Shown in pieces: positions 15,878-24,631 of a stretch of 64,000 nt of DNA. The position numbers were made by a program, and so were the translations under genes. The stretch is from NCBI RefSeq assembly GCF_000425405.1, contig NZ_KE384363.1, positions 1-64,000 of the forward strand, read 5' to 3'. Every line of letters starts with the position of its first letter. Within the stretch, counting starts at the first letter, position 1. The notes beneath the pieces are model-generated. The model was not told the origin of the DNA, ran no database searches, and saw nothing but the letters and a program-made list of their open reading frames with translations. The stretch comes from Ferrimonas kyonanensis DSM 18153. Its GTDB lineage: Bacteria > Pseudomonadota > Gammaproteobacteria > Enterobacterales > Shewanellaceae.

Positions 15878-16792
15878 CTATGTGGACGAAAAACTCTGCA
15901 GCAGAAAGTCCAGAAACAGACGCATCCGTTTAGGCTGATAGCGGCGATCCATATAAACCACATTGAGGTTGGCACTGGACACCGACGTCGACGCACTGAA
16001 GTTCTTCATGTAGCCATCAAGCACCGTCACCAGTCGCCCGGCATTCAAGTCGGCTTGCACGTCAACGATGGATTTCAGCGCTATGCCCGCCCCCTCCAGT
16101 GCCCAGCGACGAATCACCTCGCCGTCATCAGAAAAACGTGTCGGCATCAGGGTAACCGCATCGCGCTGGCCTTGGTTCTGAAAATGCCAGGTCTTGAGCT
16201 CCTCTTGGCTACGCATCATCGCCAGGCAGTCGTGATGGGCAAGGTCCTGGGGAGTTTCAGGTATGCCCCTTTTGGCCAAATACTCGGGAGAGACGCACAG
16301 CACACGGCGACTGGGAGCAAGGCGCCGACAGATCAGGTTGCTGTCCGGCAATTCACCGTAGCGGATCACCACATCGATGCCGGACTCGGCAATGTTGGAC
16401 AGATGGTCATTCAGATACAGGTACGGCACCACCCCCGGATACTGTTGGCAAAATTCTGATATCAGCGGCAGGATGTATTGCTTGCCAACATCTTTAGGAG
16501 CGGCGACTTTAAGCGCACCGCTGACCTCTGTGTGGCTATTTTGCAGCAGCGCTTCGGTTTCCCGGACATTGTCCAGAATCTCGACACAAGCCTGGTGATA
16601 CAACCGGCCGGACTCGGTCAAAGACAGGTGCCGGGTGCTTCGATTCAGCAGCTTGACGCCATAGTGTTTTTCAAGCCCCTGCAACCTGGCGGTTACCGAT
16701 GCCGGTGATAGCCCCAGCTCCCGTCCTGCCGCCGCCAGCCCCTGGTGTTTAACAATGCTGACAAACAGCGCCATGTCTGAGAATTTTTCCAT
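15878..16792 (-). CDS. LysR-family transcriptional regulator
   Basis: This 304-residue protein has an N-terminal HTH (AAAGRELGLSPASVTARLQGLEKH) and an effector-binding domain with LKVAAPKDVGKQYILPL near residue 95. It matches the AaeR/DmlR-like group that ends with a short basic stretch and a hydrophobic tail. It is divergent from an MFS exporter gene across a 190-base AT-rich interval, the usual arrangement for a regulator and its target. The ligand is unknown. It lies directly beside the repeat array, 40 bases from the last unit. Confidence 0.85.
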   Translation of the reverse strand: MEKFSDMALFVSIVKHQGLAAAGRELGLSPASVTARLQGLEKHYGVKLLNRSTRHLSLTESGRLYHQACVEILDNVRETEALLQNSHTEVSGALKVAAPKDVGKQYILPLISEFCQQYPGVVPYLYLNDHLSNIAESGIDVVIRYGELPDSNLICRRLAPSRRVLCVSPEYLAKRGIPETPQDLAHHDCLAMMRSQEELKTWHFQNQGQRDAVTLMPTRFSDDGEVIRRWALEGAGIALKSIVDVQADLNAGRLVTVLDGYMKNFSASTSVSSANLNVVYMDRRYQPKRMRLFLDFLLQSFSST

Positions 16793-16982
16793 TTCGCCGA
16801 TAATTCACAAATACCAAATACTGGATTCATATCTTACCCAATTATCAATCAAGACCAAACAAATATACTGAGCGACCTGGGCCTCTGCAGAGCGCCGTCG
16901 CCCACCACAGCGTCTGAGTTCTGGATTGCCAGTACAGGACGCTCAAACCATCGAATTCTTGCCACTCCACTCAGGTAACACC

Positions 16983-18170
16983 ATGAATAAATCAGCCATG
17001 CCGTTTCAGGTCTGGATCCTCACACTGGCCGCCTTTGCCATCGGCACCGCCGAGTTTGTCATCGCCGGCATCCTGCCTCAGATCGCCACATCGCTCTCGA
17101 TCAGTGAGGGACAAGCGGGTCACCTCATCACCGCCTATGCATTGGCCATCGTCATCGGTGGTCCCTTGCTAACGCTCTACCTCGCTCGTTTTAACAAAAA
17201 GGCGGTATTGGCCGGATTACTGGTGCTGTTCATCGCCGGCAATCTGCTGTCGGCCATGGCACCCAGTTACCCTTTACTGCTTGTCAGTCGAGTGATCGCC
17301 GGCCTGGCTCAGGGGCCATTTTTCGGTATCGGTTCGGTCGTCGCCGCTGGCCTGGTCGCAGACAGCATGGCCGGCCGCGCCGTTGGCCAGATGTTTGCCG
17401 GACTGACGCTGGCCAATGTACTGGGGGTGCCCGGGGGCACCTGGCTGGGCCTCCAATACGGCTGGCACACGACCTTTATCGCAGTCTCTACGTTCGGCTT
17501 TATTGCCCTGATTTTCATTGTGATGACCATCAAATCCAATGACCATACCGACGCCAAGCCCATCCAAACTCAGTTGAAAGCCTTTAAAAACCCGATGTTG
17601 CTGTCGAGCCTGGTCATCACCGTCTTTGCATGGTCTGGCTTTATGACCTTGTATGGTTACCTGGCCCCGGTGGCAATCCATACCACTGGCTTTAGTGAGC
17701 AGGCCGTTACCTGGCTTCTGGTCAGCGTCGGTTTCGGCCTGATCATCGGCAACACCCTGGGCAGCCACTCGTCGGATAACAATTTGCAGCGCGCTTCATT
17801 GCTGTGGTCGGTGGCGATGATCGCCTCACTGCTGCTGGTAGGGCGCTCCCTTGGCAATCAGCCGCTGTTTATCGCATCGACCTTTGTGTTCGGCATCGCC
17901 GCCTTTGCCAATGTACCGGCCATGCAACTTAGGGTCATGAATCACGGCGGTGAAGGCCAGGAGCTCGCCGCCACAGCCAACATTTCAGCATTCAACCTGG
18001 CCAATGCCTTTGGCGGCTTCCTCGGAGGAACGGTACTGGATGGCCCATTAGGGGCCGATGGTATCCCCTATATCGCCACCCTGCTGCCACTGCTGGGCGT
18101 GATGCTTATCTGGAGAATGAACCAGCGTGAACGACCACAGTCTGTCCTCGATGCTCCGCTGTGCCGCTGA
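16983..18170 (+). CDS. MFS transporter (DHA1-type efflux, AraJ/YdhP-like)
   Basis: This 395-residue inner-membrane protein has about 12 membrane segments. The N-terminal signature AIGTAEFVIAGILPQIA and the pattern ITAYALAIVIGGPLLT are typical of the AraJ/YdhP/NepI sugar- or drug-efflux group. ARFNKKAVLAG stands at the loop 2-3 position. The ATG at 16983 has an AGGT site; the frame also runs open upstream but without support. Divergent from a LysR regulator that probably controls it. The substrate is unknown. Confidence 0.85.
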   Translation: MNKSAMPFQVWILTLAAFAIGTAEFVIAGILPQIATSLSISEGQAGHLITAYALAIVIGGPLLTLYLARFNKKAVLAGLLVLFIAGNLLSAMAPSYPLLLVSRVIAGLAQGPFFGIGSVVAAGLVADSMAGRAVGQMFAGLTLANVLGVPGGTWLGLQYGWHTTFIAVSTFGFIALIFIVMTIKSNDHTDAKPIQTQLKAFKNPMLLSSLVITVFAWSGFMTLYGYLAPVAIHTTGFSEQAVTWLLVSVGFGLIIGNTLGSHSSDNNLQRASLLWSVAMIASLLLVGRSLGNQPLFIASTFVFGIAAFANVPAMQLRVMNHGGEGQELAATANISAFNLANAFGGFLGGTVLDGPLGADGIPYIATLLPLLGVMLIWRMNQRERPQSVLDAPLCR

Positions 18171-18257
18171 GTGGTGATGCAAAAATCGCCGCCTGTGGTG
18201 TTAATCCCGCTCCGGTTCACCTATCTTGTCTGAAACGGCTCACCAGCAAGGATGCTT

Positions 18258-19409
18258 ATGACTGCACGCTGCCTATTATTGGCCCTGTTAGCCTGCTCAC
18301 CCGGCTCACAAGCCATCTCCTTTTTCGACCCCATGGACGGCCAATTCGACATGGGGGAGTACCTGGCCAACAACGCCTATGGCTTTCTGCCGGTGCCCAT
18401 CCTGGTCACCGAGCCTGCGGTGGGCTACGGCGGCGGACTGGCGGGATTATTTCTGCATGAGTCTGAGGCACAAAAAGAGCAGCGCCGACAACTGGCCGAG
18501 ACATCGGTGGAGGGGGGCGCGCAACTGCTCACCCCGGCACTGACCGTGGTGGGCGGCCTGGCTACCGACAACGACACCTGGATCACTTTTGCTGGCCATC
18601 GCCGCAGTTGGCAACAAGATGCCATCCGCTACACCCTGATGGGCGGTTATGGTGATGTGCATATGACGTTTTACGGTCCCAAGGACAGTGATAAGAACCG
18701 AGGAGTAACACTGGCGATGGAGGGACCGGGACTGGTGCAAAAACTGCAGTTCCGCGTGGGTGAGTCAGCACTGCTGCTGGGGCTGTCACAAAAGCTGTTT
18801 GCCGCCGACTTCACTCTCGACGTGGCACCGGGCCAGGTTGTCGGAGATTTCATCAACCTGTCCCCCACCGTTTCCTCGCTCGGCCTACTGGCTGAACTGG
18901 ATACCAAGAACAGTTTTCTGTTCCCCACCGACGGTTATCAGTACACCGCCGAGTACCTGCTGTTTCGCCAAGCGCTGGGGGGCGATTATGACTTCGATGC
19001 CTTGACGCTAAGCGCCATTCACTATTGGCCCCTAGACAAACGCTGGACTCTGGGCTTCAAAGGCGTCTATAAATCCGTCACCACCGATGAGGTTCGTTTA
19101 CCCGCGCCAGCATACCCGGACATCGATCTTAGGGGCATTGCCCGCAACCGCTATCAAGGCAACTACACCGCCGCCATTGAAACCCAGATGATGTGGGAGG
19201 TCACGCCTCGCTGGCTGACCTCGGCATTTGCGGGATTGGGCTCCGCCACGGCCAAGGGACAGGATCTGTTCCGTGAGGACAACGCCTTCGCCTATGGAGT
19301 GGGGTTTCGCTATTTGATTGCCCGTCGCTACGGCCTGCGTACCGGTATCGATGTGGCATTCAGTGAGTTTGATGACGCATTTTACTTTACCGTGGGCACC
19401 GGCTTCTGA
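18258..19409 (+). CDS. BamA/TamA-family (Omp85-like) outer-membrane barrel without POTRA domains
   Basis: This 383-residue protein has a signal peptide ending near GSQAIS and then a 16-strand-like barrel. It starts with VGYGGGLAGLFLHE, and ends with YGLRTGIDVAFSEFDDAFYFTVGTGF, the terminal beta signal of D15/surface-antigen proteins. The region LDTKNSFLFPTDGYQYTAEY matches the conserved Omp85 barrel stretch (D.R....P..G). It is too short for POTRA repeats, as in the stand-alone short Omp85 group. A second ATG, at 18258, has AAGG six bases before it and is preferred over 18252. It stands alone with no clear partner. Confidence 0.75.
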   Translation: MTARCLLLALLACSPGSQAISFFDPMDGQFDMGEYLANNAYGFLPVPILVTEPAVGYGGGLAGLFLHESEAQKEQRRQLAETSVEGGAQLLTPALTVVGGLATDNDTWITFAGHRRSWQQDAIRYTLMGGYGDVHMTFYGPKDSDKNRGVTLAMEGPGLVQKLQFRVGESALLLGLSQKLFAADFTLDVAPGQVVGDFINLSPTVSSLGLLAELDTKNSFLFPTDGYQYTAEYLLFRQALGGDYDFDALTLSAIHYWPLDKRWTLGFKGVYKSVTTDEVRLPAPAYPDIDLRGIARNRYQGNYTAAIETQMMWEVTPRWLTSAFAGLGSATAKGQDLFREDNAFAYGVGFRYLIARRYGLRTGIDVAFSEFDDAFYFTVGTGF

Positions 19410-19752
19410 GTTCTCAGCGCTTAATTTATCAAGATTTGCATGCCTTAGCTCCGGCTCCAATGCTTTGCTCTCTAATCAATTACCTTGGCATCACCCGCTA
19501 AACGAACATATTTTCGAGGCTATTTTTTCGACGCCGCGCCCAATAAACACCCAAACAATCTAATTTAACTAGAGTTTTAGTACCCTCCTGTTAGGATGAG
19601 TCGCCCTGCGTGCCTTATCAGAAACCGAAATCCCAACATGAATTCGGCCAATTGGCTGAGCAACTGCTTTGAATTCAAATCATAATTAAGCCATCGTCAG
19701 GCACCCAGAGGCTCCTGAAGCAACCCGGGCTGAGGCCCAGAAGTGAGGATGA
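19410..19752. other. 343-base intergenic region before the BCCT gene
   Basis: No coding frame of note is seen. The region is AT-rich in its first two thirds and GC-rich near the BCCT start, where GAGG serves as the ribosome site. It probably holds the promoter of the BCCT gene. I looked for glycine-riboswitch elements and other familiar leaders and saw none. Confidence 0.4.
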
Positions 19753-21324
19753 ATGACCAAAGGCATCGATAAATACAGCATCGACAGTACCGACTACACC
19801 GTCGGTCAGGACAATGTCCAAAAATGGGGCTTTGATGTCCATAACCCAGTATTTGGCATCAGCGCTGGCCTGATTGGCCTGTTCCTGCTGGCGACCTTCA
19901 TCAGTGACGCCGCCACCGCCAAGGCCGCGCTGGACGGAATCAAATGGAAGATCATCAATAACTTTGACGGCCTGTTCCTGTGGTCCGGCAATGTATTTGT
20001 GATTTTCTGTTTGGCTCTGATCGTGTCTCCATTCGGTCGAATCCGTCTGGGAGGCACCGACGCTAAAGCCGACTACTCTTTCCTGTCCTGGCTGGCCATG
20101 CTGTTTGCCGCCGGCATGGGGATCGGTCTGATGTTCTGGAGCGTGGCCGAACCGGTAGCCTACCTGACGGGCTGGTACGAAACCCCGCTGGGCGTCGAAG
20201 CCAACACGCCTGAAGCCGCACGACTGGCCTTAGGGGCCACCATGTTCCACTGGGGCCTGCACCCCTGGGCCATCTATGGTGTGGTGGCGCTGTCACTGGC
20301 GTTCTTTACCTATAACAAGGGCCTGCCACTGTCCATGCGGTCCATTTTCTATCCCATCCTCGGCGACCGAGCCTGGGGCTGGGCCGGTCACATCGTCGAT
20401 ATCCTGGCGGTATTAGCCACCCTGTTTGGTCTGGCCACCTCGTTGGGGCTGGGGGCGCAGCAAGCCGCCAGCGGCATCAACCACGTGTTTGGCACCGATG
20501 GCGGCATCGGCCTGCAGATCGCGGTGATCGTACTGGTTACCCTGCTGGCCGTGGTATCGGTATACCGTGGCATTGATGGCGGCGTAAAAGTGATCAGTAA
20601 CATCAATATGATCATCGCCTTCGTGCTATTGATTGCGGTGGCCCTGATCGGATTCGCGGTGACCTTTGGTACCGTGCCGACCACCCTGATGGCGTATCTG
20701 GAGAACCTGATTCCCCTGAGTAACCCTCACGGTCGCCCCGACGAAGCCTGGATGCACGGCTGGACGGTATTCTACTGGGCCTGGTGGATCTCCTGGTCAC
20801 CTTTTGTCGGCATGTTTATCGCCCGGGTGTCCCGCGGCCGCACCGTGCGTGAATTCATTACTGCGGTACTGATTGTTCCGACCGTGGTCACCCTGTTGTG
20901 GATGTCCGTCTTTGGCGGCATGGCCATCGATCAGGTGATGAACGATGTGGGTATTCTGGGCAGTCAGGGACTGACCGAAGTGCCTCTGGCGATGTTCCAG
21001 ATGTTTGAAGCCCTGCCATTCAGCACCCTGCTGTCGGTCATCGCCATTATCCTGGTGCTGGTGTTCTTCATCACCTCTTCCGATTCCGGCTCTCTGGTGA
21101 TCGACAGCATCACCGCCGGTGGTAAGGTGGATGCGCCGGTACTGCAGCGCATCTTCTGGGCCGCAATGGAAGGCGCCATCGCCGCCGCCTTGTTATGGGT
21201 CGGTGGCACCGAATCCATTCAAGCGCTGCAGGCAGGAGCCATCTCCACCGCATTGCCATTTACCGTGGTGCTGCTGTTGATGTGTGTCAGCCTGATCCTG
21301 GGCATGCGCACCGAACGCCGTTAA
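19753..21324 (+). CDS. BCCT-family betaine/carnitine/choline transporter
   Basis: This 523-residue sodium- or proton-coupled transporter has 12 membrane helices. It carries the BCCT signatures MFAAGMGIGLMFWSVAEP near residue 118 and the Trp-rich WTVFYWAWWISWSPFVGMFIARVSRGRTVREF near residue 335. It lacks the long cytoplasmic C-terminal extension of osmosensing BetP/BetT proteins, as it ends soon after the last helix. It is therefore more likely to serve substrate uptake than osmosensing. A GAGG site precedes the ATG. A strong terminator follows. Confidence 0.92.
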   Translation: MTKGIDKYSIDSTDYTVGQDNVQKWGFDVHNPVFGISAGLIGLFLLATFISDAATAKAALDGIKWKIINNFDGLFLWSGNVFVIFCLALIVSPFGRIRLGGTDAKADYSFLSWLAMLFAAGMGIGLMFWSVAEPVAYLTGWYETPLGVEANTPEAARLALGATMFHWGLHPWAIYGVVALSLAFFTYNKGLPLSMRSIFYPILGDRAWGWAGHIVDILAVLATLFGLATSLGLGAQQAASGINHVFGTDGGIGLQIAVIVLVTLLAVVSVYRGIDGGVKVISNINMIIAFVLLIAVALIGFAVTFGTVPTTLMAYLENLIPLSNPHGRPDEAWMHGWTVFYWAWWISWSPFVGMFIARVSRGRTVREFITAVLIVPTVVTLLWMSVFGGMAIDQVMNDVGILGSQGLTEVPLAMFQMFEALPFSTLLSVIAIILVLVFFITSSDSGSLVIDSITAGGKVDAPVLQRIFWAAMEGAIAAALLWVGGTESIQALQAGAISTALPFTVVLLLMCVSLILGMRTERR

Positions 21325-21351
21325 TCGCGTTCACTGACTGAGCGTACCAAT

Positions 21352-21383
21352 AAAAAAGGTTGGCCTGAGCCAACCTTTTTTTA
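21352..21383. terminator. Bidirectional terminator
   Basis: AAAAAAGGTTGGC pairs with GCCAACCTTTTTTT around CTGA. It lies between the convergent BCCT and exonuclease genes and has a T tract in both readings. Confidence 0.88.
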
Positions 21384-21384
21384 T

Positions 21385-22122
21385 TCAACGCCACAACTGA
21401 CCAATGGCCAGATCGGGACTAAAGTGGTGGGCCACCTGAGCCTGAAACAGCTCGGCGGTGGCAATGGCATCGGTCAGCGCATGGTGCGGCTGGTACACCG
21501 GCAGGCCATAACGACTGCGGGAGCTGCCGAGGCGAACCGATTCATTCTGTTCTCTGCCTAACAACCGGCGCCAGTTCCACTGCCGCTTGTTGTGCTGCAA
21601 GTCCCACTCGATCTGCAGGGTATCGACCATAGGAAAGACAATCCCCTCCCCCAGTCGGGTCATCAGTGCCTTATCCAGGAACTGGCGCTCGATATTGCGG
21701 TAGTGAACCACCACCACCTTTCCAGCCAACGCATCCAGCACCTGATGCAGAATACGCCGTAAATCCGGAGCATCAGACAGGTCGGAGTGAGTAATGCCAT
21801 GAATCACCACCGAATCCTCCTGCAGCGGACTGCGAGGGCTAACCAGCCAATGACAGGCCTGGCGACAATAGATCCGCTGCAGATCAAACGGCACCAGACC
21901 GATGCTGATGATGCTGTCATTCTCCGCATCCAACCCGGTGGTTTCGAAATCCAACGCCACAAAAGGCACCTCGGAGAGCTGAGTGTCGGCCGCTACCAGT
22001 CCCGCTCGAAAATAGTTACGCAAACGACCATCACGGGCGGTCTTGGCCTGCTCGGCAAAGCGCGCCTCCCAATCCTGTGTCGGGGTCGCCTCGCTGGCAC
22101 GTCCAAACAGACGTCGAATCAT
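21385..22122 (-). CDS. DnaQ-like 3'-5' exonuclease
   Basis: This 245-residue DEDDh-type nuclease shows Exo I LDFETTGLDAENDSIISIG near residue 57, the weak Exo II segment VVVHYRNIERQFLD, and Exo III HHALTDAIATAELF. In Exo II the usual HNxxFD is changed to HYRNIERQF, so an acidic ligand comes from Glu or is shifted. It follows a cNMP/CBS/DUF294 protein gene with nine bases between them. This pair is common next to acetate or choline-type transporters in marine Gammaproteobacteria. It may process small nucleotides or signalling molecules rather than edit DNA replication; that is inference. Confidence 0.82.
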   Translation of the reverse strand: MIRRLFGRASEATPTQDWEARFAEQAKTARDGRLRNYFRAGLVAADTQLSEVPFVALDFETTGLDAENDSIISIGLVPFDLQRIYCRQACHWLVSPRSPLQEDSVVIHGITHSDLSDAPDLRRILHQVLDALAGKVVVVHYRNIERQFLDKALMTRLGEGIVFPMVDTLQIEWDLQHNKRQWNWRRLLGREQNESVRLGSSRSRYGLPVYQPHHALTDAIATAELFQAQVAHHFSPDLAIGQLWR

Positions 22123-22131
22123 TACGACTCC

Positions 22132-24012
22132 TTACTTGAAGGTATTGGCTTGATAGCGGAACTTGAGGAAGTTCTGAGCATTACTCAAAATCTGAAACGC
22201 GTCCTTCAAGTTTCTTCGTTCAAACTCCGACATGTTTTCCGGCTCAATATTATTATCGGCTTCAGTCTCGGCCTGAATATCCAGAGCCTGGTGGCGGATA
22301 CGTACCATAGAGATGTACTCCATGGCGTCTCGTAGATCCTCCGCCTTACCTTTCGGCAAAATGCCGGCGTCGATGATGTCGTCCAGACGCTCAAACGAAT
22401 TTTGCGACCGTGACCCCACTGCCAGTGCATGCACACGAATCAAATCCGCCAACGGCGCAGTGCCCCGCCGCTTCAAGTTAATGGAGTTGTTATGGCGGCC
22501 GTCTTTCTCCATCACGAACCCCTTAAAGAAGCCCAGAGGCGGCGTACGATTCAGGGCGTTGCGGGCCAGGCACGCCAGAAAACGATTGTTTTTCCGCGCC
22601 CGGCGCACAATGAAGCCGTTAAGTTGTTCGGCCCACTTCACCTTGCCATAGACGCCATCCAGGTCGAAGAAAATGGAACTGTTAAGCAGCGCTTTGGGGT
22701 TGGGGTTGTCAATCCAGTCGGCAAAACACTCCTCCCACTCCTTCTGGGTCATACGCCAGTCGGGATTGGTCGCCATAATGTCACCCGTGCAGTAAGCGTA
22801 GCCACAGCGAGCCAGAGCATCACAGACAAAGGTGGCCAATTGCTCGAAGTAGGCGCTGTGTTTGTCCGCGTCGTAATCGTCATCGAGGATGATGGCATTG
22901 TCCTGATCGGTGACGATCAGCTGCTCGTCCCGGGCCATGGAACCCAGCGCCAGAAAACAGTAAGGCACAGGCGGAGGGCCCAGCAGTTCCTCAGCCAACT
23001 CCAGTATCCGCTGCTTAAAACTGCGGCCGATCACCGCCATGGCGCTGCCGACCATGTGGGAGTTGGCGTCTTCGTTGACCATGCGCACGAAACAGTCCTT
23101 GACCTGCTCAGACACGGTCTCCAGCTCATCGACACTTTGTTGCTGAAAGATACTGCTGACCAGAAGCAAGCTGTTTTGCGACTCGTAGCGAACGATGTCG
23201 GTCACGTCGATGATCCCCAGCGGGGTGTTGTTTTTCAGCACCGGCAGATGATGGACGTTGTAGCGCAGCATGTACAACATCGCCTCATACACGTAGGCAT
23301 TGCTGTCCAGGGAGATGATGTCACTGCTCATCACCTCGGAGACCGGAACACTGGCTTGCAGCCCCTGGGCCAAGACCCGGTGGCACAGGTCTCGCTCGGT
23401 GATGATCCCAACCACACCACTCTCATCCTCGTCGGCCACGGTATCCGGATCAAACACCAGCAGCGACGACACGTTTTCATCGGCCATCTTGGCGGCGGCA
23501 GTCTGCACCGACTCCCCCATGAAGATCCAGGCAGGATCGCCGGTCAACAGCGTCTTGACCTTAGAAGTGGTCAAGTCATTGGCGTCCACCGTATTGGAGA
23601 CGGTCTGCCGCAGGCGCGCCGCGTCCTCCACCTCGACAAAATCGGCGAAACTGTCGTGGGCTTCATACAGCTCGTGAAACAGGGCTTCGGGAATGCAGTA
23701 CAGTAAGCCGTCTTCCAGCGCCGTTGCCGGAAAACGCACCTTGTTGTTGGTCATCAGCCCCAGTTGACCGAACAGCGCCCCTTCGGCCAGGCGGTTGTAC
23801 AGCTCACCGTTACGACGGTACACCTCCACCACGCCGCTGCGCACCATATACAGATCGTGTATCGCATCACCGAACTGCACAATTTCCTGCTTTTCGCGCA
23901 CGTAAGCGATCTCGGTCTGGCGGGCCACCTGGGCCACCACCTCTTCGGGCAGGGCATCAAAAGGGGGGTATTGGGATAGAAATCCCTGTATCTCAAATAG
24001 TTCAGCTTCCAT
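22132..24012 (-). CDS. cNMP-binding / CBS / DUF294 nucleotidyltransferase-like signalling protein
   Basis: This 626-residue cytoplasmic protein has an N-terminal cyclic-nucleotide-binding domain (about 10-130, with VREKQEIVQFGD and EGALFGQLGLM). Two CBS domains follow (about 150-290, with VVGIITERDLCHRVLAQG and PLGIIDVTDIVRY). Then come DUF294, a GlnE/GlnD-like nucleotidyltransferase fold with GSMARDEQLIVTDQDNAIIL, and a C-terminal helical substrate-binding domain. The start at ATG 24012 is preferred to an in-frame GTG nine bases earlier. It is coupled to a DnaQ-like exonuclease. The architecture suggests sensing of cAMP or AMP/ATP and control of a nucleotidyl transfer; the target is unknown. 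Confidence 0.88.
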   Translation of the reverse strand: MEAELFEIQGFLSQYPPFDALPEEVVAQVARQTEIAYVREKQEIVQFGDAIHDLYMVRSGVVEVYRRNGELYNRLAEGALFGQLGLMTNNKVRFPATALEDGLLYCIPEALFHELYEAHDSFADFVEVEDAARLRQTVSNTVDANDLTTSKVKTLLTGDPAWIFMGESVQTAAAKMADENVSSLLVFDPDTVADEDESGVVGIITERDLCHRVLAQGLQASVPVSEVMSSDIISLDSNAYVYEAMLYMLRYNVHHLPVLKNNTPLGIIDVTDIVRYESQNSLLLVSSIFQQQSVDELETVSEQVKDCFVRMVNEDANSHMVGSAMAVIGRSFKQRILELAEELLGPPPVPYCFLALGSMARDEQLIVTDQDNAIILDDDYDADKHSAYFEQLATFVCDALARCGYAYCTGDIMATNPDWRMTQKEWEECFADWIDNPNPKALLNSSIFFDLDGVYGKVKWAEQLNGFIVRRARKNNRFLACLARNALNRTPPLGFFKGFVMEKDGRHNNSINLKRRGTAPLADLIRVHALAVGSRSQNSFERLDDIIDAGILPKGKAEDLRDAMEYISMVRIRHQALDIQAETEADNNIEPENMSEFERRNLKDAFQILSNAQNFLKFRYQANTFK

Positions 24013-24170
24013 GGCCTGCACTCAAGCGGGTTTTTATCAATCCTAATTGAAGTTGGAACAATCAACCAGTGCCCTCGAGGTTACGACACGGGGAACGGGA
24101 TCCGACCGAGGTTGTTAAGGCGATAAAAATCAGGCAGGTTAACTGCATACCCCAGCAGAGGAGACAGGCC

Positions 24171-24596
24171 GTGAGCCACAGCGTAATTCAAAAAGGCATG
24201 GTTGCAGCCGGCATCATCAACATCGGTGGCGTACTGCTGTTTTCAAAAGGCTTCAGCAACGACGCCCTGACCCAGGCCGACCCGATGCTGTTTTCTTCCT
24301 TTGGCCTACTGTCCATCATGCTGTGGGGCGCAGCCTATCTGGCGGTTTCCGGCAGTTATCGGCAAGTGCCCTGGATCATGGCGGTATTTGCGCTGGAAAA
24401 ACTGCTGTATACCCTGGCCTGGGGACACTGGATGATCAACTACAGCCATGACCTGCCAGCCCTGTATCAGCAAGACTGGCTGGCCGGGACTTTCTTCAGC
24501 ATCTATGGCCTCAATGATGCCCTGTTCATGCTGCTGTTCTTCTACGCCTTCATCAAGACGCGTCACTCCGACGTGCGCCCCTCTCAGATCACCTGA
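24171..24596 (+). CDS. Small integral membrane protein of unknown function
   Basis: I do not recognise a named family. The 141-residue protein has four predicted helices: VAAGIINIGGVLLFS, LSIMLWGAAYLAVS, WIMAVFALEKLLYTLAW and YGLNDALFMLLFFYAFI. The GTG at 24171 is chosen because GAGGAG lies before it at the right distance; the frame extends upstream without support. It is divergent from the DUF294 protein gene and convergent with the HlyD gene. The Tyr/Trp-rich loop WGHWMINYSHDLP faces one side of the membrane. Confidence 0.7.
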   Translation: MSHSVIQKGMVAAGIINIGGVLLFSKGFSNDALTQADPMLFSSFGLLSIMLWGAAYLAVSGSYRQVPWIMAVFALEKLLYTLAWGHWMINYSHDLPALYQQDWLAGTFFSIYGLNDALFMLLFFYAFIKTRHSDVRPSQIT

Positions 24597-24604
24597 AGAT
24601 CAAA

Positions 24605-24625
24605 GCGCCCCGCTGAGCGGGGCGC
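24605..24625. terminator. GC-rich hairpin between convergent genes
   Basis: A perfect nine-base-pair stem GCGCCCCGC/GCGGGGCGC has loop TGA. No T tract follows on either strand, so termination strength is uncertain. Confidence 0.5.
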
Positions 24626-24631
24626 GTGAGA

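Noticed and set aside
19410-19752. Riboswitch before the BCCT gene
   Set aside because: I looked for glycine-type and other common leader cores and found no convincing match. Only a GC-rich stretch near the start codon remains.
22429-23706. A 425-codon frame antisense to the cNMP/CBS/DUF294 gene
   Set aside because: It is rich in His and Arg with no domain, which is typical of a shadow of a GC-rich gene.
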